A stretch of DNA of 55,596 bases from an uncultured Pirellulaceae bacterium (lineage in GTDB: Bacteria > Planctomycetota > Planctomycetia > Pirellulales > Pirellulaceae): positions 1-55,596 of the forward strand of contig CAJQQR010000092.1 of NCBI GenBank assembly GCA_905480545.1. Reading direction: 5' to 3'. Below are positions 26,870 to 36,532 of this stretch, piece after piece. The position numbers and the translations under genes were made by a program. Numbering within the stretch: position 1 is the stretch's first letter; the number at the start of each line of letters is the position of its first letter. The notes under the pieces were generated by a model. That model was not told where the DNA came from. It was given only the letters and a program-made list of their open reading frames with translations, and did not search any database.

Positions 26870-27958
26870 ATGAATATTTCCCGAAGACGCCTAATTGCAT
26901 CTGCAAGTACTGCTCTCCCGGCAGCGTCATTACTCAGCGGACTTGGGCTCCACAATTCGTGCCTCGGTGGTGTAGAGACAACGGAGGGGAATAAAAAGGA
27001 TTTTATTGAAACGACCAAGGCTTCTGAAAAAGCGGTCGAAAAAGCAACTGCTTTTATCAAACGCACCCAGAATCGTGACGGAAGTTGCGGGGTCGACATC
27101 AATCAACAGTCCGATATTGGTTGCACATCGATGTGTGGACTTGCGCTTTTGTCCCAGGGCAATACGCCGATCGAAGGTCGGCAAAGTAAAGAACTCAAAA
27201 AGATGCGAGACTTTATCTTGCAGCAAACCAAGTCGATGCCCAGTGACGATATTACGAGCGCTACCGGAACGCAATTGCAGCGAAAGATCGGACGTCATGC
27301 GCATAGCTTTTTTGCTGCACTCTTTCTAAGTCAAATTGTTGGAGAAGCCCCTAATCCTGAGGCGACCAACAACGGTCTCCGAAAAGTCGTCGATGCGATC
27401 GTCAAAGCTCAAACGTCGAATGGAGATTGGGGAACCACCTCTTGGGCACCCACCCTTGGAACGGTTACTGGCTGGGTTAGCCTTCGCGCCTGTGATTTCG
27501 TTGGGATGCGCGTTGGCGGAGCACCAGAAAAAACGACTCAGCATCTTTTGAAAACCATGGCCAGTAGTGCAAACCAATCACGTGGCTGGATGCATGACCT
27601 CTACAAAAACGCGGCAGGTATTCGAGTGCTCTACGCGATGAAGAAAGAAAACGAAGTTGCCGCCAAAACGACTTTCGAGAAAGTTCTACGTTTGGTGACG
27701 ACCGACAACACACCCTTTACTCAAGCCGGTGGTGAAGAGTTTCTAGCGTTTCACTTGATCACCGAAACGATGCTTCAAAAAGGTGGTAAAGACTGGGAGA
27801 AGTGGTACCCCGTTGTTCGTGATAAGCTGATCGATGTTCAGAATCGTGACGGCAGTTGGACGGGACACCATTGCATCACCAGTCGTACTTTCTGCACAGC
27901 AGCCGCAATTCTTGTTTTGACGTCCCCAAATCGATTCTTGCCGATTTCCCAAGCTTAA
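26870..27958 (+). CDS. Tat-exported prenyltransferase/squalene-cyclase repeat protein
   Basis: 362-residue alpha/alpha-barrel-type protein. The N-terminus is a twin-arginine signal (N-I-S-R-R-R-L-I-A-S-A-S then Ala/Leu-rich). The mature part has QW-like repeats: TQNRDGSCGVDINQ, QTSNGDWGTTSWAPT with TGWVSLRAC, and QNRDGSWTGHHC with a final helix. These match the prenyltransferase/squalene oxidase repeat fold seen in many planctomycete exported proteins. No D-x-D-D cyclase acid motif was seen, so cyclase activity is unlikely; a binding or structural role outside the cytoplasm is inferred. The ATG at 26870 starts directly before the signal. Confidence 0.87.
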   Translation: MNISRRRLIASASTALPAASLLSGLGLHNSCLGGVETTEGNKKDFIETTKASEKAVEKATAFIKRTQNRDGSCGVDINQQSDIGCTSMCGLALLSQGNTPIEGRQSKELKKMRDFILQQTKSMPSDDITSATGTQLQRKIGRHAHSFFAALFLSQIVGEAPNPEATNNGLRKVVDAIVKAQTSNGDWGTTSWAPTLGTVTGWVSLRACDFVGMRVGGAPEKTTQHLLKTMASSANQSRGWMHDLYKNAAGIRVLYAMKKENEVAAKTTFEKVLRLVTTDNTPFTQAGGEEFLAFHLITETMLQKGGKDWEKWYPVVRDKLIDVQNRDGSWTGHHCITSRTFCTAAAILVLTSPNRFLPISQA

Positions 27959-28630
27959 GGCTGGGCGGGAGCCTTGCTCCGAAAACAGATTGCCGATAAT
28001 GTCCATTCGAAAAGCTGGTGGGAGTGCGAATTGGCACTCGCAATCCCGTCGGTTTGGTAAATCAACTCGCTGCAAGTGAATGCCTCGTTCTTTGATGTGT
28101 CATGAACTGGGCCACTAGGATCGCGGTCGATTGGAACAACGCAGATGTTTCGTTCGTGAATGAGTGGCAAACACTTGTTCGCCGTTTAGCCCATTTCCCA
28201 TTTTTGGCATTGGTTTCCAGCTTGAGTTATTCCCATCAAACCACGCCGGTATTCGTCGATGTTTGGGCATCCTTGGTGCTGTAGCCAATCTGCTATCTTT
28301 TTTGTAAATAGATGCAGGTCAAGAAAGATGACCAACCGAATAAAGGTCTGCCGGGAGCGATCAAGCGAAAGAGTAGGCTTGAAAAAAAAGAGGGCGGCGA
28401 CCTAAGGGGGATTTGAAGGAGGTCTGCCGGGTCGCCGCCAAGCGTCACTGCTCCTCCATTAAAACCGCTGCGAATCACTGGGTCAAAGGCTTATTCAGAA
28501 ATTTTCGTTAAATTTAAGGTTATTGGTTCGGCAGGGGGATATGATGAACCTTGAGGGGTTGGAAGCTATACCGTAATAACTCTGTAATAGGTGCAAATTT
28601 GAAAAATCTGTGCCGAATTCGGCGGGTGCA
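27959..28630. other. 672-base intergenic stretch between convergent genes
   Basis: It separates the prenyltransferase-repeat gene (+) from manA (-). It contains the strong minus-strand terminator at 28383-28449. The remainder shows only short open frames without protein-like features. No tRNA or known RNA motif was recognised. Confidence 0.5.
28383..28449 (-). terminator. Rho-independent terminator for manA
   Basis: A perfect 10-bp GC-rich inverted repeat (GGCGGCGACC at 28393-28402 with GGTCGCCGCC at 28440-28449, loop 37 nt). On the minus strand it is followed by a run of eight T residues after CTC. It lies about 180 bases beyond the manA stop. Confidence 0.75.
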
Positions 28631-29650
28631 TCAAGCAGATATGATCAGGAATTCAGCTTCCTTGCAACTTTCGGGAATCAGGATTTCAAAATTTTCGACA
28701 GATGCTGGAATCAAGGCAGTGCATCCCATTCGCATCAATTCAGAAGACGGGTCGCCTTCAATCCTGAATTCGCCAGAGATGACAACGATAATCTTGAAGC
28801 TGCCATCGGTTGAGATTCTTTTGCGTTCGCGTAACGTTGATCGAACGACGCGAAATTTGTCGCATTCGACCACAACTTCGTTATTGGAATCTATTTCAAC
28901 CGGCGAGCATGGTGAAACCGGGCCGAGGGAAAAATCTGTCGCGGCGATTCCAGAATCGATATGAAGTTCTCGCCCAATTCCGGCCGCGTCGACACGACCC
29001 CAATCATAAAGTCGAAACGTCGTGTTGCTGCATTGCTGAATCTCGGCAATCAGTAAGCCTTCACCAAGTGCATGAACGGTTCCAGCGGGGATAAAGATGC
29101 ATTGGCCGACAGATGGCTCAAAGCTGTGTAAAACTTCCTCGGATCGATTTTCCTCAATCGATTTGCGAAATTCAGTTTGGTCAATTCCGGTTTTCAATCC
29201 GGCATAAACTTTTGAACCGGGCGCAGCGGCCATCACGATCCAGGCCTCCGTTTTTCCAAGATCTGGTTCGGGCAAAGTTGCACCCATTTTGTCATCCGGA
29301 TGAACTTGCACACTCAGATTTTGGTTTGCATCAAGAAATTTGAATAGAAGTGGAAAACGATTTTGCAAATTCACCGGTAGCGTTGAATCGGCAATTTCCG
29401 CGGCGATGTTATTACCGAGTAATTCGATTGGATTTGAACGAACGAGATCCCCCAACGTTTTCCCGGCGTGAATTCCGTATGCGATGACACTTTGATCGCC
29501 GCCGTGATCGACAATTTCCCAGGATTCAGCATACGTCCGGCCAGCACCAATGGGTTTGTTCAGTTGAGTACCCAGCCGCCGGCCACCCCAAATGTATTCG
29601 CGAAACAAAGGCTTGAATCGAAGTGGATAAAGTTGTGTTGGTGAATCCAT
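28631..29650 (-). CDS. manA: Mannose-6-phosphate isomerase, class I
   Basis: Zinc-dependent phosphomannose isomerase (339 residues) interconverting mannose-6-phosphate and fructose-6-phosphate. The short B. subtilis-like form begins PLRFKPLFREYIWGGRRLG. Metal ligands are visible as Q115 and H117 (SVQVHPDD), E135 (GKTEAWIVM) and H193 (FIPAGTVHALGEG). The cupin-like C-terminal half ends with A-E-F-L-I-I-S-A. It supplies GDP-mannose precursors or feeds mannose into glycolysis in the cytoplasm. It follows the kinase on the same strand after 165 bp and has its own terminator. Confidence 0.94.
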   Translation of the reverse strand: MDSPTQLYPLRFKPLFREYIWGGRRLGTQLNKPIGAGRTYAESWEIVDHGGDQSVIAYGIHAGKTLGDLVRSNPIELLGNNIAAEIADSTLPVNLQNRFPLLFKFLDANQNLSVQVHPDDKMGATLPEPDLGKTEAWIVMAAAPGSKVYAGLKTGIDQTEFRKSIEENRSEEVLHSFEPSVGQCIFIPAGTVHALGEGLLIAEIQQCSNTTFRLYDWGRVDAAGIGRELHIDSGIAATDFSLGPVSPCSPVEIDSNNEVVVECDKFRVVRSTLRERKRISTDGSFKIIVVISGEFRIEGDPSSELMRMGCTALIPASVENFEILIPESCKEAEFLIISA

Positions 29651-29815
29651 TATGGAAATGCCGTCTTAATAATCATAGTTGGACTTGCTGAATTACTTTA
29701 GCTTGCTTTTTCACAAATGGCTCTAGCAATTTACAGGTCGTAATCGTGATTTTTTCAGTATGAATGCCAACTCATTCTTCTGGGGTTTTTGACGTGTCAG
29801 GCTACAGAGAATGCG

Positions 29816-31690
29816 TTACATGGTTGAGAGAAAAAACGCGGACATCTTTTTGCTGACAAACGCCATCAGGTTCGTTAGTTTCATGCCAATAAAAAAGATC
29901 GGAAAGCCGAGGACTGCAGCGACCAAACCTTTTTGAAAAGAGTCTATTTCTATCGAGGCAATGTTGATTTCACACCACGACTGCGTACACAGGATTGGAC
30001 TCGCGAGTAGGATTAGGGGTACGACAAAAAACGTGATGACGACAACGAAGCAAAGTACGCTAAACGGAAAATTGATAAGTGAGTAAAGTACGCCCCACCA
30101 TGTGGATCGGTCTTTGAGAATCGTTTTGAATTTCTCCTTCATCGTTGCCTGCTTTAAAACAGGATTTCGGTAAACGATCGATTCACCCAAAAGCCATTGG
30201 ACCATTGCACGTTCGATCGAAAGCAGCACACGTAGTATAAAAAATGCACCGAACAAGACAAAAAATCCTATCCAGATGATAAGCGTAGCAAAACCAGTCG
30301 AAATGCCTACGACGGTTACAATGAATAAGGCGAGCCCAAACGGAAAGGAAAGCAATAAGTAGAGTGCGTTCAAGTAGGTTTGATGATGGAAGATTCCTGA
30401 AAAATTTCCCGAAAAATTTCCCGAAGAATTTCGGGGAATTGCCTTTCCAGCAATGCCTTCATCGCCGTGCGAATTTTTGACGGATCCATCTGGATTTGCC
30501 ACAAAATTCGGCGGACTTGGCGGTTGGTGTGGTTGCGGTTTTTGGGGGCCGACTTGCTGTTTTCGGTAGGCCTCACTGTGACGTGGATGGTTTTGGCTTT
30601 CGAACTGCGAAGGAGTTCCTCCGTACGGATTGGGCTGGTCATCGTGAGCAGGCGTCGCAGAGGCATTTTGTTGTCCGGTCGGTACAGGATCGCGACGTTC
30701 AGGTGATGTTTCAACGATGGACTGAAAGTCTGTTTTGACTTCGCTGACCCGTTGGTATCGAAGCCCCGGTTCTTTCTCCAAAGTATGCAAAACGATTTTG
30801 TCCAGTCTTGAGTCAACTGCAGCCTTTTGTGATGGTGGAGCGAATCGACCCAGCGGCAATTCGCCGGTGAGCATTTCATAAATCACGACACCAAGCGAAT
30901 AGATGTCCGCGCGATGGTCAACCGTAAGTGGCTTTTCGACCTGTTCTGGTGCCATGTAGTGGGGTGTTCCCATCACATGGTTTGTTCGTGTCAATGACGG
31001 TGTGGCCGTTTCGTTTTTTACCAGTTTTGCCAAGCCATAATCAGCGATTTTCACTCGACCGTTTTTGTCAAGCAGAATGTTCTCAGGTTTGATGTCACGA
31101 TGTACAACGCCTTGATCGTGAGCATATTGCAAGGCGTCACAAACTTGCGGGATGATTTCAAGTGCTTCACGGGGGCTGATTTTTTGTCCAGCCAAAAGGT
31201 CGCGGATGTTCACACCGTCAACGAATTCCATCATTAAGAAAAAGTAATTGTCTGTCTTTCCAAAGTCATGGACGGTGACGATGTTCGGATGATTCAAACT
31301 GGCTAATGCTCGCGCCTCACGAGAGAACCGTACCTCAAACGTTTCTCGATGTTCGGTATCGCTTCGGATGACCTTGATGGCGACGATTCGGTCAAGGCTG
31401 GTTTGTCGGGCCTTGAACACCGTGCCCATTCCGCCTTGTCCCAACAACCCCAAGATTTCCAAACCGGGAAACTGAGATTCGATGATGGATGCAATTTTTT
31501 CGTCGAATCCGCCCGCACTTTTGGATTGATCCATGGTCACGGGGGCATCGTCAATCGAAGGTGAATCAAGCGACGGACTGGTGGGGCCCCAGCTTTGCAT
31601 CCCCAGCTTCATTAAACAGGCTGGGCAAGGCATCTTGGACCGCGAATCAATCTCCGCACCGCATTCCGAACATTGGTTTATTGTTGTCAT
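29816..31690 (-). CDS. Membrane Ser/Thr protein kinase with zinc ribbon and PF13796-like sensor domain
   Basis: 624-residue Hanks-type kinase. The N-terminal zinc ribbon has C7/C10 and C22/C25. The kinase domain spans about 77-330: glycine loop LLGQGGMGTVFKA, Lys106 in A-I-K-V-I, catalytic H-R-D with D199 and K201 in HRDIKPENILL, and D217 in I-A-D-Y-G-L (DYG in place of DFG, common in planctomycetes). The activation segment GTPHYMAPEQ is intact. A Pro/Gln/Ser-rich linker (about 330-432) contains a threefold F-S-G-N repeat. From about 433 to the end, four to five membrane segments with WIGFFVLFG and SIERAMVQWLLGE resemble the putative sensor domain PF13796. It probably phosphorylates unknown targets in response to an envelope signal. 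Confidence 0.93.
   Translation of the reverse strand: MTTINQCSECGAEIDSRSKMPCPACLMKLGMQSWGPTSPSLDSPSIDDAPVTMDQSKSAGGFDEKIASIIESQFPGLEILGLLGQGGMGTVFKARQTSLDRIVAIKVIRSDTEHRETFEVRFSREARALASLNHPNIVTVHDFGKTDNYFFLMMEFVDGVNIRDLLAGQKISPREALEIIPQVCDALQYAHDQGVVHRDIKPENILLDKNGRVKIADYGLAKLVKNETATPSLTRTNHVMGTPHYMAPEQVEKPLTVDHRADIYSLGVVIYEMLTGELPLGRFAPPSQKAAVDSRLDKIVLHTLEKEPGLRYQRVSEVKTDFQSIVETSPERRDPVPTGQQNASATPAHDDQPNPYGGTPSQFESQNHPRHSEAYRKQQVGPQKPQPHQPPSPPNFVANPDGSVKNSHGDEGIAGKAIPRNSSGNFSGNFSGIFHHQTYLNALYLLLSFPFGLALFIVTVVGISTGFATLIIWIGFFVLFGAFFILRVLLSIERAMVQWLLGESIVYRNPVLKQATMKEKFKTILKDRSTWWGVLYSLINFPFSVLCFVVVITFFVVPLILLASPILCTQSWCEINIASIEIDSFQKGLVAAVLGFPIFFIGMKLTNLMAFVSKKMSAFFLSTM
30394..30429 (-). repeat. 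Three 12-bp units in the kinase linker
   Basis: On the + strand TTCCTGAAAAAT, TTCCCGAAAAAT and TTCCCGAAGAAT follow one another. On the coding strand they give the repeated F-S-G-N residues in the disordered linker just before the membrane domain. The frame is kept because the unit is a multiple of three. Confidence 0.85.
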
Positions 31691-31996
31691 TTCAAAATCG
31701 ACTGGTTTTTCGAGGTGGAATCGCGTTGCGGATTGAGTCTTCGTCGCCCAATGAACCAGAATAAACTGATTAAACCCGCAGCATCCATATAAGAAGAAAA
31801 AAGCTTGGATGGTTACAAACTTTTCTTAGAAAAAAGATGCGGCAGGCCATGCCACATGCGAAGGCACCGGGCTCAGTGCCATTGATTGAGCCACCGTTAC
31901 GACAATGATGACTCTCGCATTTTCAGGTGCGCCAACGAAAAACGCTCGGTTTCCCGAGCGTTAAATGAAGCTTGCAACATGCGAAAACCGTCTCAA
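31691..31996. other. Intergenic stretch between ndk and the kinase gene
   Basis: 306 bases, both flanking genes on the minus strand. It holds the ndk terminator (31937-31962) and presumably the kinase promoter to its left. No gene is supported. Confidence 0.5.
31937..31962 (-). terminator. Rho-independent terminator for ndk
   Basis: A perfect 9-bp stem (AACGCTCGG at 31941 with CCGAGCGTT at 31954, loop TTTC on the + strand). On the minus strand the stem's terminal TT continues into TTT, giving a five-T run, followed by CG. It lies about 35 bases after the ndk stop. Confidence 0.8.
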
Positions 31997-32455
31997 CTAT
32001 TCGTCAGATGCCTTGAGCCATGGCGTCAGACAAGGTTCGTAGCCGCAGATTTCATTGTCAGCAAAATACAAAGCGATTTCGCGGGCCGACGCATCAGGCC
32101 CATCCGACGCGTGAACCAGGTTCATCTGGCGACTACTGCTGTAATCGCCACGGATCGTGCCTGATGCAGCATTCAGGCCGTTGGTCGCGCCAAGCATTTC
32201 GCGGACGACGCGAATCACATCAAGCCCTTCAAGGACCATCGCTACGACAGGTGCGCCGGTGATAAACTCCTCCAAGCCCGGATAAAATGGCTTTTCAACG
32301 TGCTCGGCATAATGTTGCTTTGACAATTCAGGTGTCACCTGAATCATCTTTAATCCGATAATGTTGATGGCTTTTTCTTCAAATCGCGAAATAATTTTTC
32401 CGCACAATCGACGCTGTACGCAGTCCGGTTTCAGCAGGATCAGTGATCTTTCCAA
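31997..32455 (-). CDS. ndk: Nucleoside diphosphate kinase
   Basis: 152-residue enzyme transferring gamma-phosphates between nucleoside di- and triphosphates. It begins E-R-S-L-I-L-L-K-P-D. The phospho-accepting H115 lies in MNLVHASDGPD (family N-x-x-H-G/A-S-D), and the binding segment TIRGDYSSS is intact. The start is TTG 32455, backed by AAAGGA upstream on the coding strand. Slightly longer than usual because of the C-terminal tail. It has its own terminator. Confidence 0.96.
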   Translation of the reverse strand: MERSLILLKPDCVQRRLCGKIISRFEEKAINIIGLKMIQVTPELSKQHYAEHVEKPFYPGLEEFITGAPVVAMVLEGLDVIRVVREMLGATNGLNAASGTIRGDYSSSRQMNLVHASDGPDASAREIALYFADNEICGYEPCLTPWLKASDE

Positions 32456-33268
32456 GTGAGTTTCCTTTATTCTTGTTGTTTGAATGAGTGTCTTTGATCG
32501 TCGTGGGATTTGGTGATTCGTCGTTTGGTGCCCAAGTCATGTTACGGCAGTAAAAAAGTCCTTGAGTTCAAACACGGAGCTTCTTTCTTGCTTTGGCTTG
32601 GTCCGGGGCAACGCATCACAACCATCTGGCATTAAATAATTGCCGGAGCCAACCGAAAACCATCTTGTTCGTCCAGTTTCGACGCGCGGGATTTTATCGC
32701 ATTTCTCGCCCATTCTCAACGCCGCCGTCGAAATCCGCGTGATAAACAACAGGGAATTGGCAGTTTGAAGCAGGTGGCGAGACGTAATTACGCCTTTGAA
32801 TTGCGGGCCAAAATCGATATTATTCCAAATGTGAGATTGGTGGAATGATCATGGTTTTGACCTTCTCCAGCTCAATTGCCGACTTTCTTTGATCGAAGCC
32901 TTTTCTGACATTTCGATCACCAGTGTTGTCATGGTCGTTTTGTGTTGAAGTTCATCTTCTACGTTACGAAACAAATTATCCAATTATTGTGCGGTTGCGA
33001 GCAAATGACGATCAGCAGGTTTTGAAGCGATATTTTTTTCGGTCGAGAGGGAATGAAAAACATGCACTGCTATAAGTGACTTATGGAATTTGATAATCGG
33101 AATTGGCAGATTGCTTGAATTTCTGTAAAGCATCCCATTCCGTGAAATGCACCGGACAATCGTAGCTAATGGCCACTGGCCGGACGCTAGCTGAAGCATA
33201 AATACAAATCACAAGCTCGTTTTTCGTTTACGGAAAAGGGGCCTCGAACTTTAGATTCTAACCACGAC
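32456..33268. other. 813-base intergenic region upstream of ndk and korA
   Basis: The longest non-coding stretch of the window, between divergent ndk (-) and korA (+). A 70-codon open frame on the minus strand (32537-32749) has no convincing ribosome site or family and may be chance or an intergenic repeat copy. The region must contain two promoters; no clear hexamer pair or riboswitch-like fold was recognised. Confidence 0.45.
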
Positions 33269-35134
33269 ATGATTACGATTTCGGAAGAGCTTAACACCAC
33301 CAAACCGTCCACCGAAATTGCCGGAGCGACCGTTCGTTTGGCGGGTGATTCAGGCGATGGCATGCAGCTGCTAGGGACTCAGTTGACCAATACGTCAGCA
33401 CTCTCAGGAAATGACGTTGCAACATTTCCGGACTTTCCGGCAGAGATACGCGCACCGCGTGGAACCCGGGCTGGTGTCAGCGGCTTTCAGGTTCAGTTCG
33501 CCTCTGAAGAGATCTTCACGCCAGGTGACGGGCTTGATGCATTGATTGCAATGAATCCGGCCGCGTTGCTGACCAACGTCCAAGACCTGAAAGAGAGTGG
33601 GATCTTGATCGTTGACGAAGATAGCTTCGCCGCGAAAGATTTGAAATTGGCGAAGACCGACGTCAATCCACTCGATGATGAGTCACTTTCTAAATACCGC
33701 TTGATTAAGGTGCCGGTGACATCGTTGACTCGAACCGCGGTTGCCGAGCTGGGGATGTCGCAGAAGCATGCGGATCGCTGCCGCAACTTCTTTGCGATGG
33801 GGTTGGTGTTTTGGCTTTACGGTCGCGATTTAACGCCAACTTTACGTTTTATTGATGAGAAGTTTGGTAAGAAGCCGGAGGTTGCCGACGCGAATGTCCG
33901 TGCCCTCAAAGCAGGGTGGAATTATGGTGAAACGACCGAGGCATTGGCGACCAGCTTTCATGTCAACCCGGCGAAACTTACTCCGGGGACTTACAAAAAC
34001 ATTATGGGCAATCAAGCGTTAGTTTACGGCTTGGTTGCTGCCTCAAAGTTAAGCGGGAAGGACTTATTCCTCGGCTCATACCCAATCACTCCTGCAAGCG
34101 ACATTTTGCATGAGCTGAGCAAGTACAAGCATTTTGGGGTCCGGACTTTTCAAGCGGAGGATGAGATTGCAGCGGTCTGTTCTGCGATCGGGGCATCCTT
34201 TGGTGGTTCGATGGCGATTACAACCTCCAGTGGTCCAGGGATTGCTCTCAAAGCGGAGGGCATTGGTCTGGGGATCATGATGGAGCTGCCGATGTTGATC
34301 ATCGACGTTCAACGCGGTGGGCCAAGTACCGGCCTGCCCACGAAAACCGAGCAATCCGATTTGCTGCAAGTCTTATATGGACGTAATGGTGAATCTCCCA
34401 TCCCGGTGATCGCAGCGCGGAGCCCCGCTGACTGTTTTGACGTGGCACATGAAGCTTGGCGAGTTGCGACTCGATTGATGACGCCTGTTTTTATTCTTTC
34501 TGACGGCTTTATTGCCAATGGTTCGGAGCCTTGGAAAATTCCAACGGAAGACGAATTGCAACCGATCGAAATTTCACATCCAGCGGGAACGACGGATGGG
34601 GCAGAGTTTCTGCCATATCAACGCGATGAGCTTTTGGCGCGGCCTTGGGCCCTTCCTGGAACCGAAGGGTTAACACACCGGCTGGGTGGTTTGGAAAAGG
34701 AAGACATCACCGGAAACGTTAGTTATGATCCGGACAATCATCAGCACATGACGCACGTGCGTGCACAAAAAGTCGAAAACGCTACGGAGCTGATTGGAGA
34801 CCAGGTAGTCAACGGACCGACAAATGGCGACTTGCTTGTTCTCAGTTGGGGCGGTACGTTCGGCGCTTGTGCGACCGCGGTGCAACAATGTCAAGCGAGG
34901 GGCCATTCAGTGGCTCATACTCATCTGCGTTGGTTGAATCCGTTCCCAAAAAACCTCGGCAAAATTTTGAGCAATTACAAGAAGATTCTGATTCCAGAAT
35001 TGAATACAGGACAGCTTCGCATGTTGATTCGTTCGAAGTTTTTGGTCGATGCGGAAGGCTTCAACAAGATCAAGGGAAAGCCGTTTGGTATCGCCGAACT
35101 GGTAGAGCAGATCGAGCGACAATTAACGACATGA
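33269..35134 (+). CDS. korA: 2-oxoacid:ferredoxin oxidoreductase, fused gamma-alpha subunit
   Basis: Alpha subunit (621 residues) of a two-subunit 2-oxoacid:acceptor oxidoreductase, most likely 2-oxoglutarate:ferredoxin oxidoreductase. The N-terminal gamma-like domain starts VRLAGDSGDGMQLLGTQL and includes FPDFPAEIRAPRGT. The alpha domain from about residue 250 holds GNQALVYGLVAASKL, GSYPITPASDILHEL, FQAEDEIAAV, and ITTSSGPGIALKAEG for the thiamine pyrophosphate pyrimidine site. Then comes DVQRGGPSTGLPTKTEQSDL. With KorB it converts 2-oxoglutarate and CoA to succinyl-CoA, reducing ferredoxin. ATG 33269. It pairs with korB 155 bp downstream. Confidence 0.93.
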   Translation: MITISEELNTTKPSTEIAGATVRLAGDSGDGMQLLGTQLTNTSALSGNDVATFPDFPAEIRAPRGTRAGVSGFQVQFASEEIFTPGDGLDALIAMNPAALLTNVQDLKESGILIVDEDSFAAKDLKLAKTDVNPLDDESLSKYRLIKVPVTSLTRTAVAELGMSQKHADRCRNFFAMGLVFWLYGRDLTPTLRFIDEKFGKKPEVADANVRALKAGWNYGETTEALATSFHVNPAKLTPGTYKNIMGNQALVYGLVAASKLSGKDLFLGSYPITPASDILHELSKYKHFGVRTFQAEDEIAAVCSAIGASFGGSMAITTSSGPGIALKAEGIGLGIMMELPMLIIDVQRGGPSTGLPTKTEQSDLLQVLYGRNGESPIPVIAARSPADCFDVAHEAWRVATRLMTPVFILSDGFIANGSEPWKIPTEDELQPIEISHPAGTTDGAEFLPYQRDELLARPWALPGTEGLTHRLGGLEKEDITGNVSYDPDNHQHMTHVRAQKVENATELIGDQVVNGPTNGDLLVLSWGGTFGACATAVQQCQARGHSVAHTHLRWLNPFPKNLGKILSNYKKILIPELNTGQLRMLIRSKFLVDAEGFNKIKGKPFGIAELVEQIERQLTT

Positions 35135-35289
35135 TAGTAAAACGGTATTCCACAATTTTTGATCGAAATCATAATCGATTTTCAAATGCATCGGATCGTT
35201 ATTCGTAGTCGGCCGTCTCAAGAGTTGCCGTCCGATGGAAATATAACGACGCCCACTGCGTTAATTCACAAAACTTTTTGTTCACAAAA

Positions 35290-36303
35290 ATGAGCTCAAC
35301 ACTAAACGTATTAAAGCCAACTGATTTTGCCAGCGACCAAGACATTCGATGGTGTCCCGGTTGTGGTGATTATTCGATTCTGGCTCAGATGAAAAAGATG
35401 TTGCCATCACTTGGGTTTTCCCGAGAGGAAACGGTTTTCATTTCCGGAATTGGCTGCTCGAGTCGTTTTCCGTACTACATGAACACCTACGGGATGCACA
35501 GCATTCACGGCCGCGCACCTGCATTCGCAACGGGCTTGAAATCGACGCGACCTGAGCTGCAAGTTTGGGTCATCACGGGCGACGGTGACGGATTAAGCAT
35601 CGGTGGCAATCATTTGATGCACTGCATTCGTAGGAATTTGGATGTCAACATCGTGATGTTTAACAACAGCATCTACGGGTTAACCAAAGGCCAGTATTCT
35701 CCGACTTCGCCGCTGGGTCATGTCACCAAAAGTACGCCGCGGGGTTCAATTGATAACCCTCTCAGTCCTTGCACAGTCGCGATCAGTTCTGAAGCAACCT
35801 TCGTGGCTCGCTCGATCGACTTTAATACCAAGCATCTTGGCGAAACATTAAAACGAGCCGCTCAGCACCGTGGAGTTTCTTTTGTTGAAGTGAATCAGAA
35901 TTGCAATGTCTTCAACGACGGGGTTTGGAGCCATATGACGGATAAAGAGACCAAAGAGGACAATGTATTGGTCTTGGAGCACGGCAAACCAATGATTTTT
36001 GGGAAGAACCGGGACAAAGGGATTCGCTTGAACGGACTGGACCCCGAGGTTGTTTCGCTAGAACAGATCGGTGAGGACGATTTGCTTTTCCATGATGAAA
36101 CAATCGAGTCGCCTATGCTTGCAATGCTGCTGTCTAGGATGAAATTCCCTGAATTTCCGGTGCCAATTGGAGTTTTTCGGAACATTTCTGCACCGATGTA
36201 CGACCAAAGTCTTAATGAGCAAGTCGCAGATGCCCGGCAAGAGAAGGGTGAAGGCGATTTGATGGAGCTTCTGCATTCTGGTGACACTTGGACTGTGGAG
36301 TAG
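35290..36303 (+). CDS. korB: 2-oxoacid:ferredoxin oxidoreductase, beta subunit
   Basis: Beta subunit of about 337 residues carrying the thiamine-pyrophosphate and iron-sulfur parts. It has RWCPGCGDYSILAQM with two cluster cysteines, ISGIGCSSRFPYYMNTYG, HGRAPAFATGLK, and the diphosphate-binding GDGDGLSIGGNHLMH followed by N-N-S-I-Y-G-L-T-K-G-Q-Y-S-P-T-S. F-V-E-V-N-Q-N-C-N-V-F-N-D completes the family signature. I chose ATG 35290; a TTG four codons earlier is possible. It pairs with korA. The complex is usually oxygen-sensitive, and its presence suggests ferredoxin-linked central metabolism. Confidence 0.93.
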   Translation: MSSTLNVLKPTDFASDQDIRWCPGCGDYSILAQMKKMLPSLGFSREETVFISGIGCSSRFPYYMNTYGMHSIHGRAPAFATGLKSTRPELQVWVITGDGDGLSIGGNHLMHCIRRNLDVNIVMFNNSIYGLTKGQYSPTSPLGHVTKSTPRGSIDNPLSPCTVAISSEATFVARSIDFNTKHLGETLKRAAQHRGVSFVEVNQNCNVFNDGVWSHMTDKETKEDNVLVLEHGKPMIFGKNRDKGIRLNGLDPEVVSLEQIGEDDLLFHDETIESPMLAMLLSRMKFPEFPVPIGVFRNISAPMYDQSLNEQVADARQEKGEGDLMELLHSGDTWTVE

Positions 36304-36532
36304 CCCGACGATCGATTTATAGGAGAAATTTCCGAAAATTGTGAAGGAAACTCATTGCCAGGGGTGTCTGTTCTGTTGGACAATGGTGGTAAGGGCCCGA
36401 TCTTTGCTCGCCAACTTTTGTCAAAAAGATAGTCAACTGAGCATTTGATGCCAACGTTTTAGAAGTTTCCGCATTTAACGCGGTAGGCCGGGTGACCGGA
36501 GTTGTATTTTTTCAATGGGAGTTTTTGACTAA

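Noticed and set aside
32537..32749. 70-codon minus-strand open frame
   Set aside because: No recognisable domain or convincing ribosome site; kept only as part of the intergenic note.
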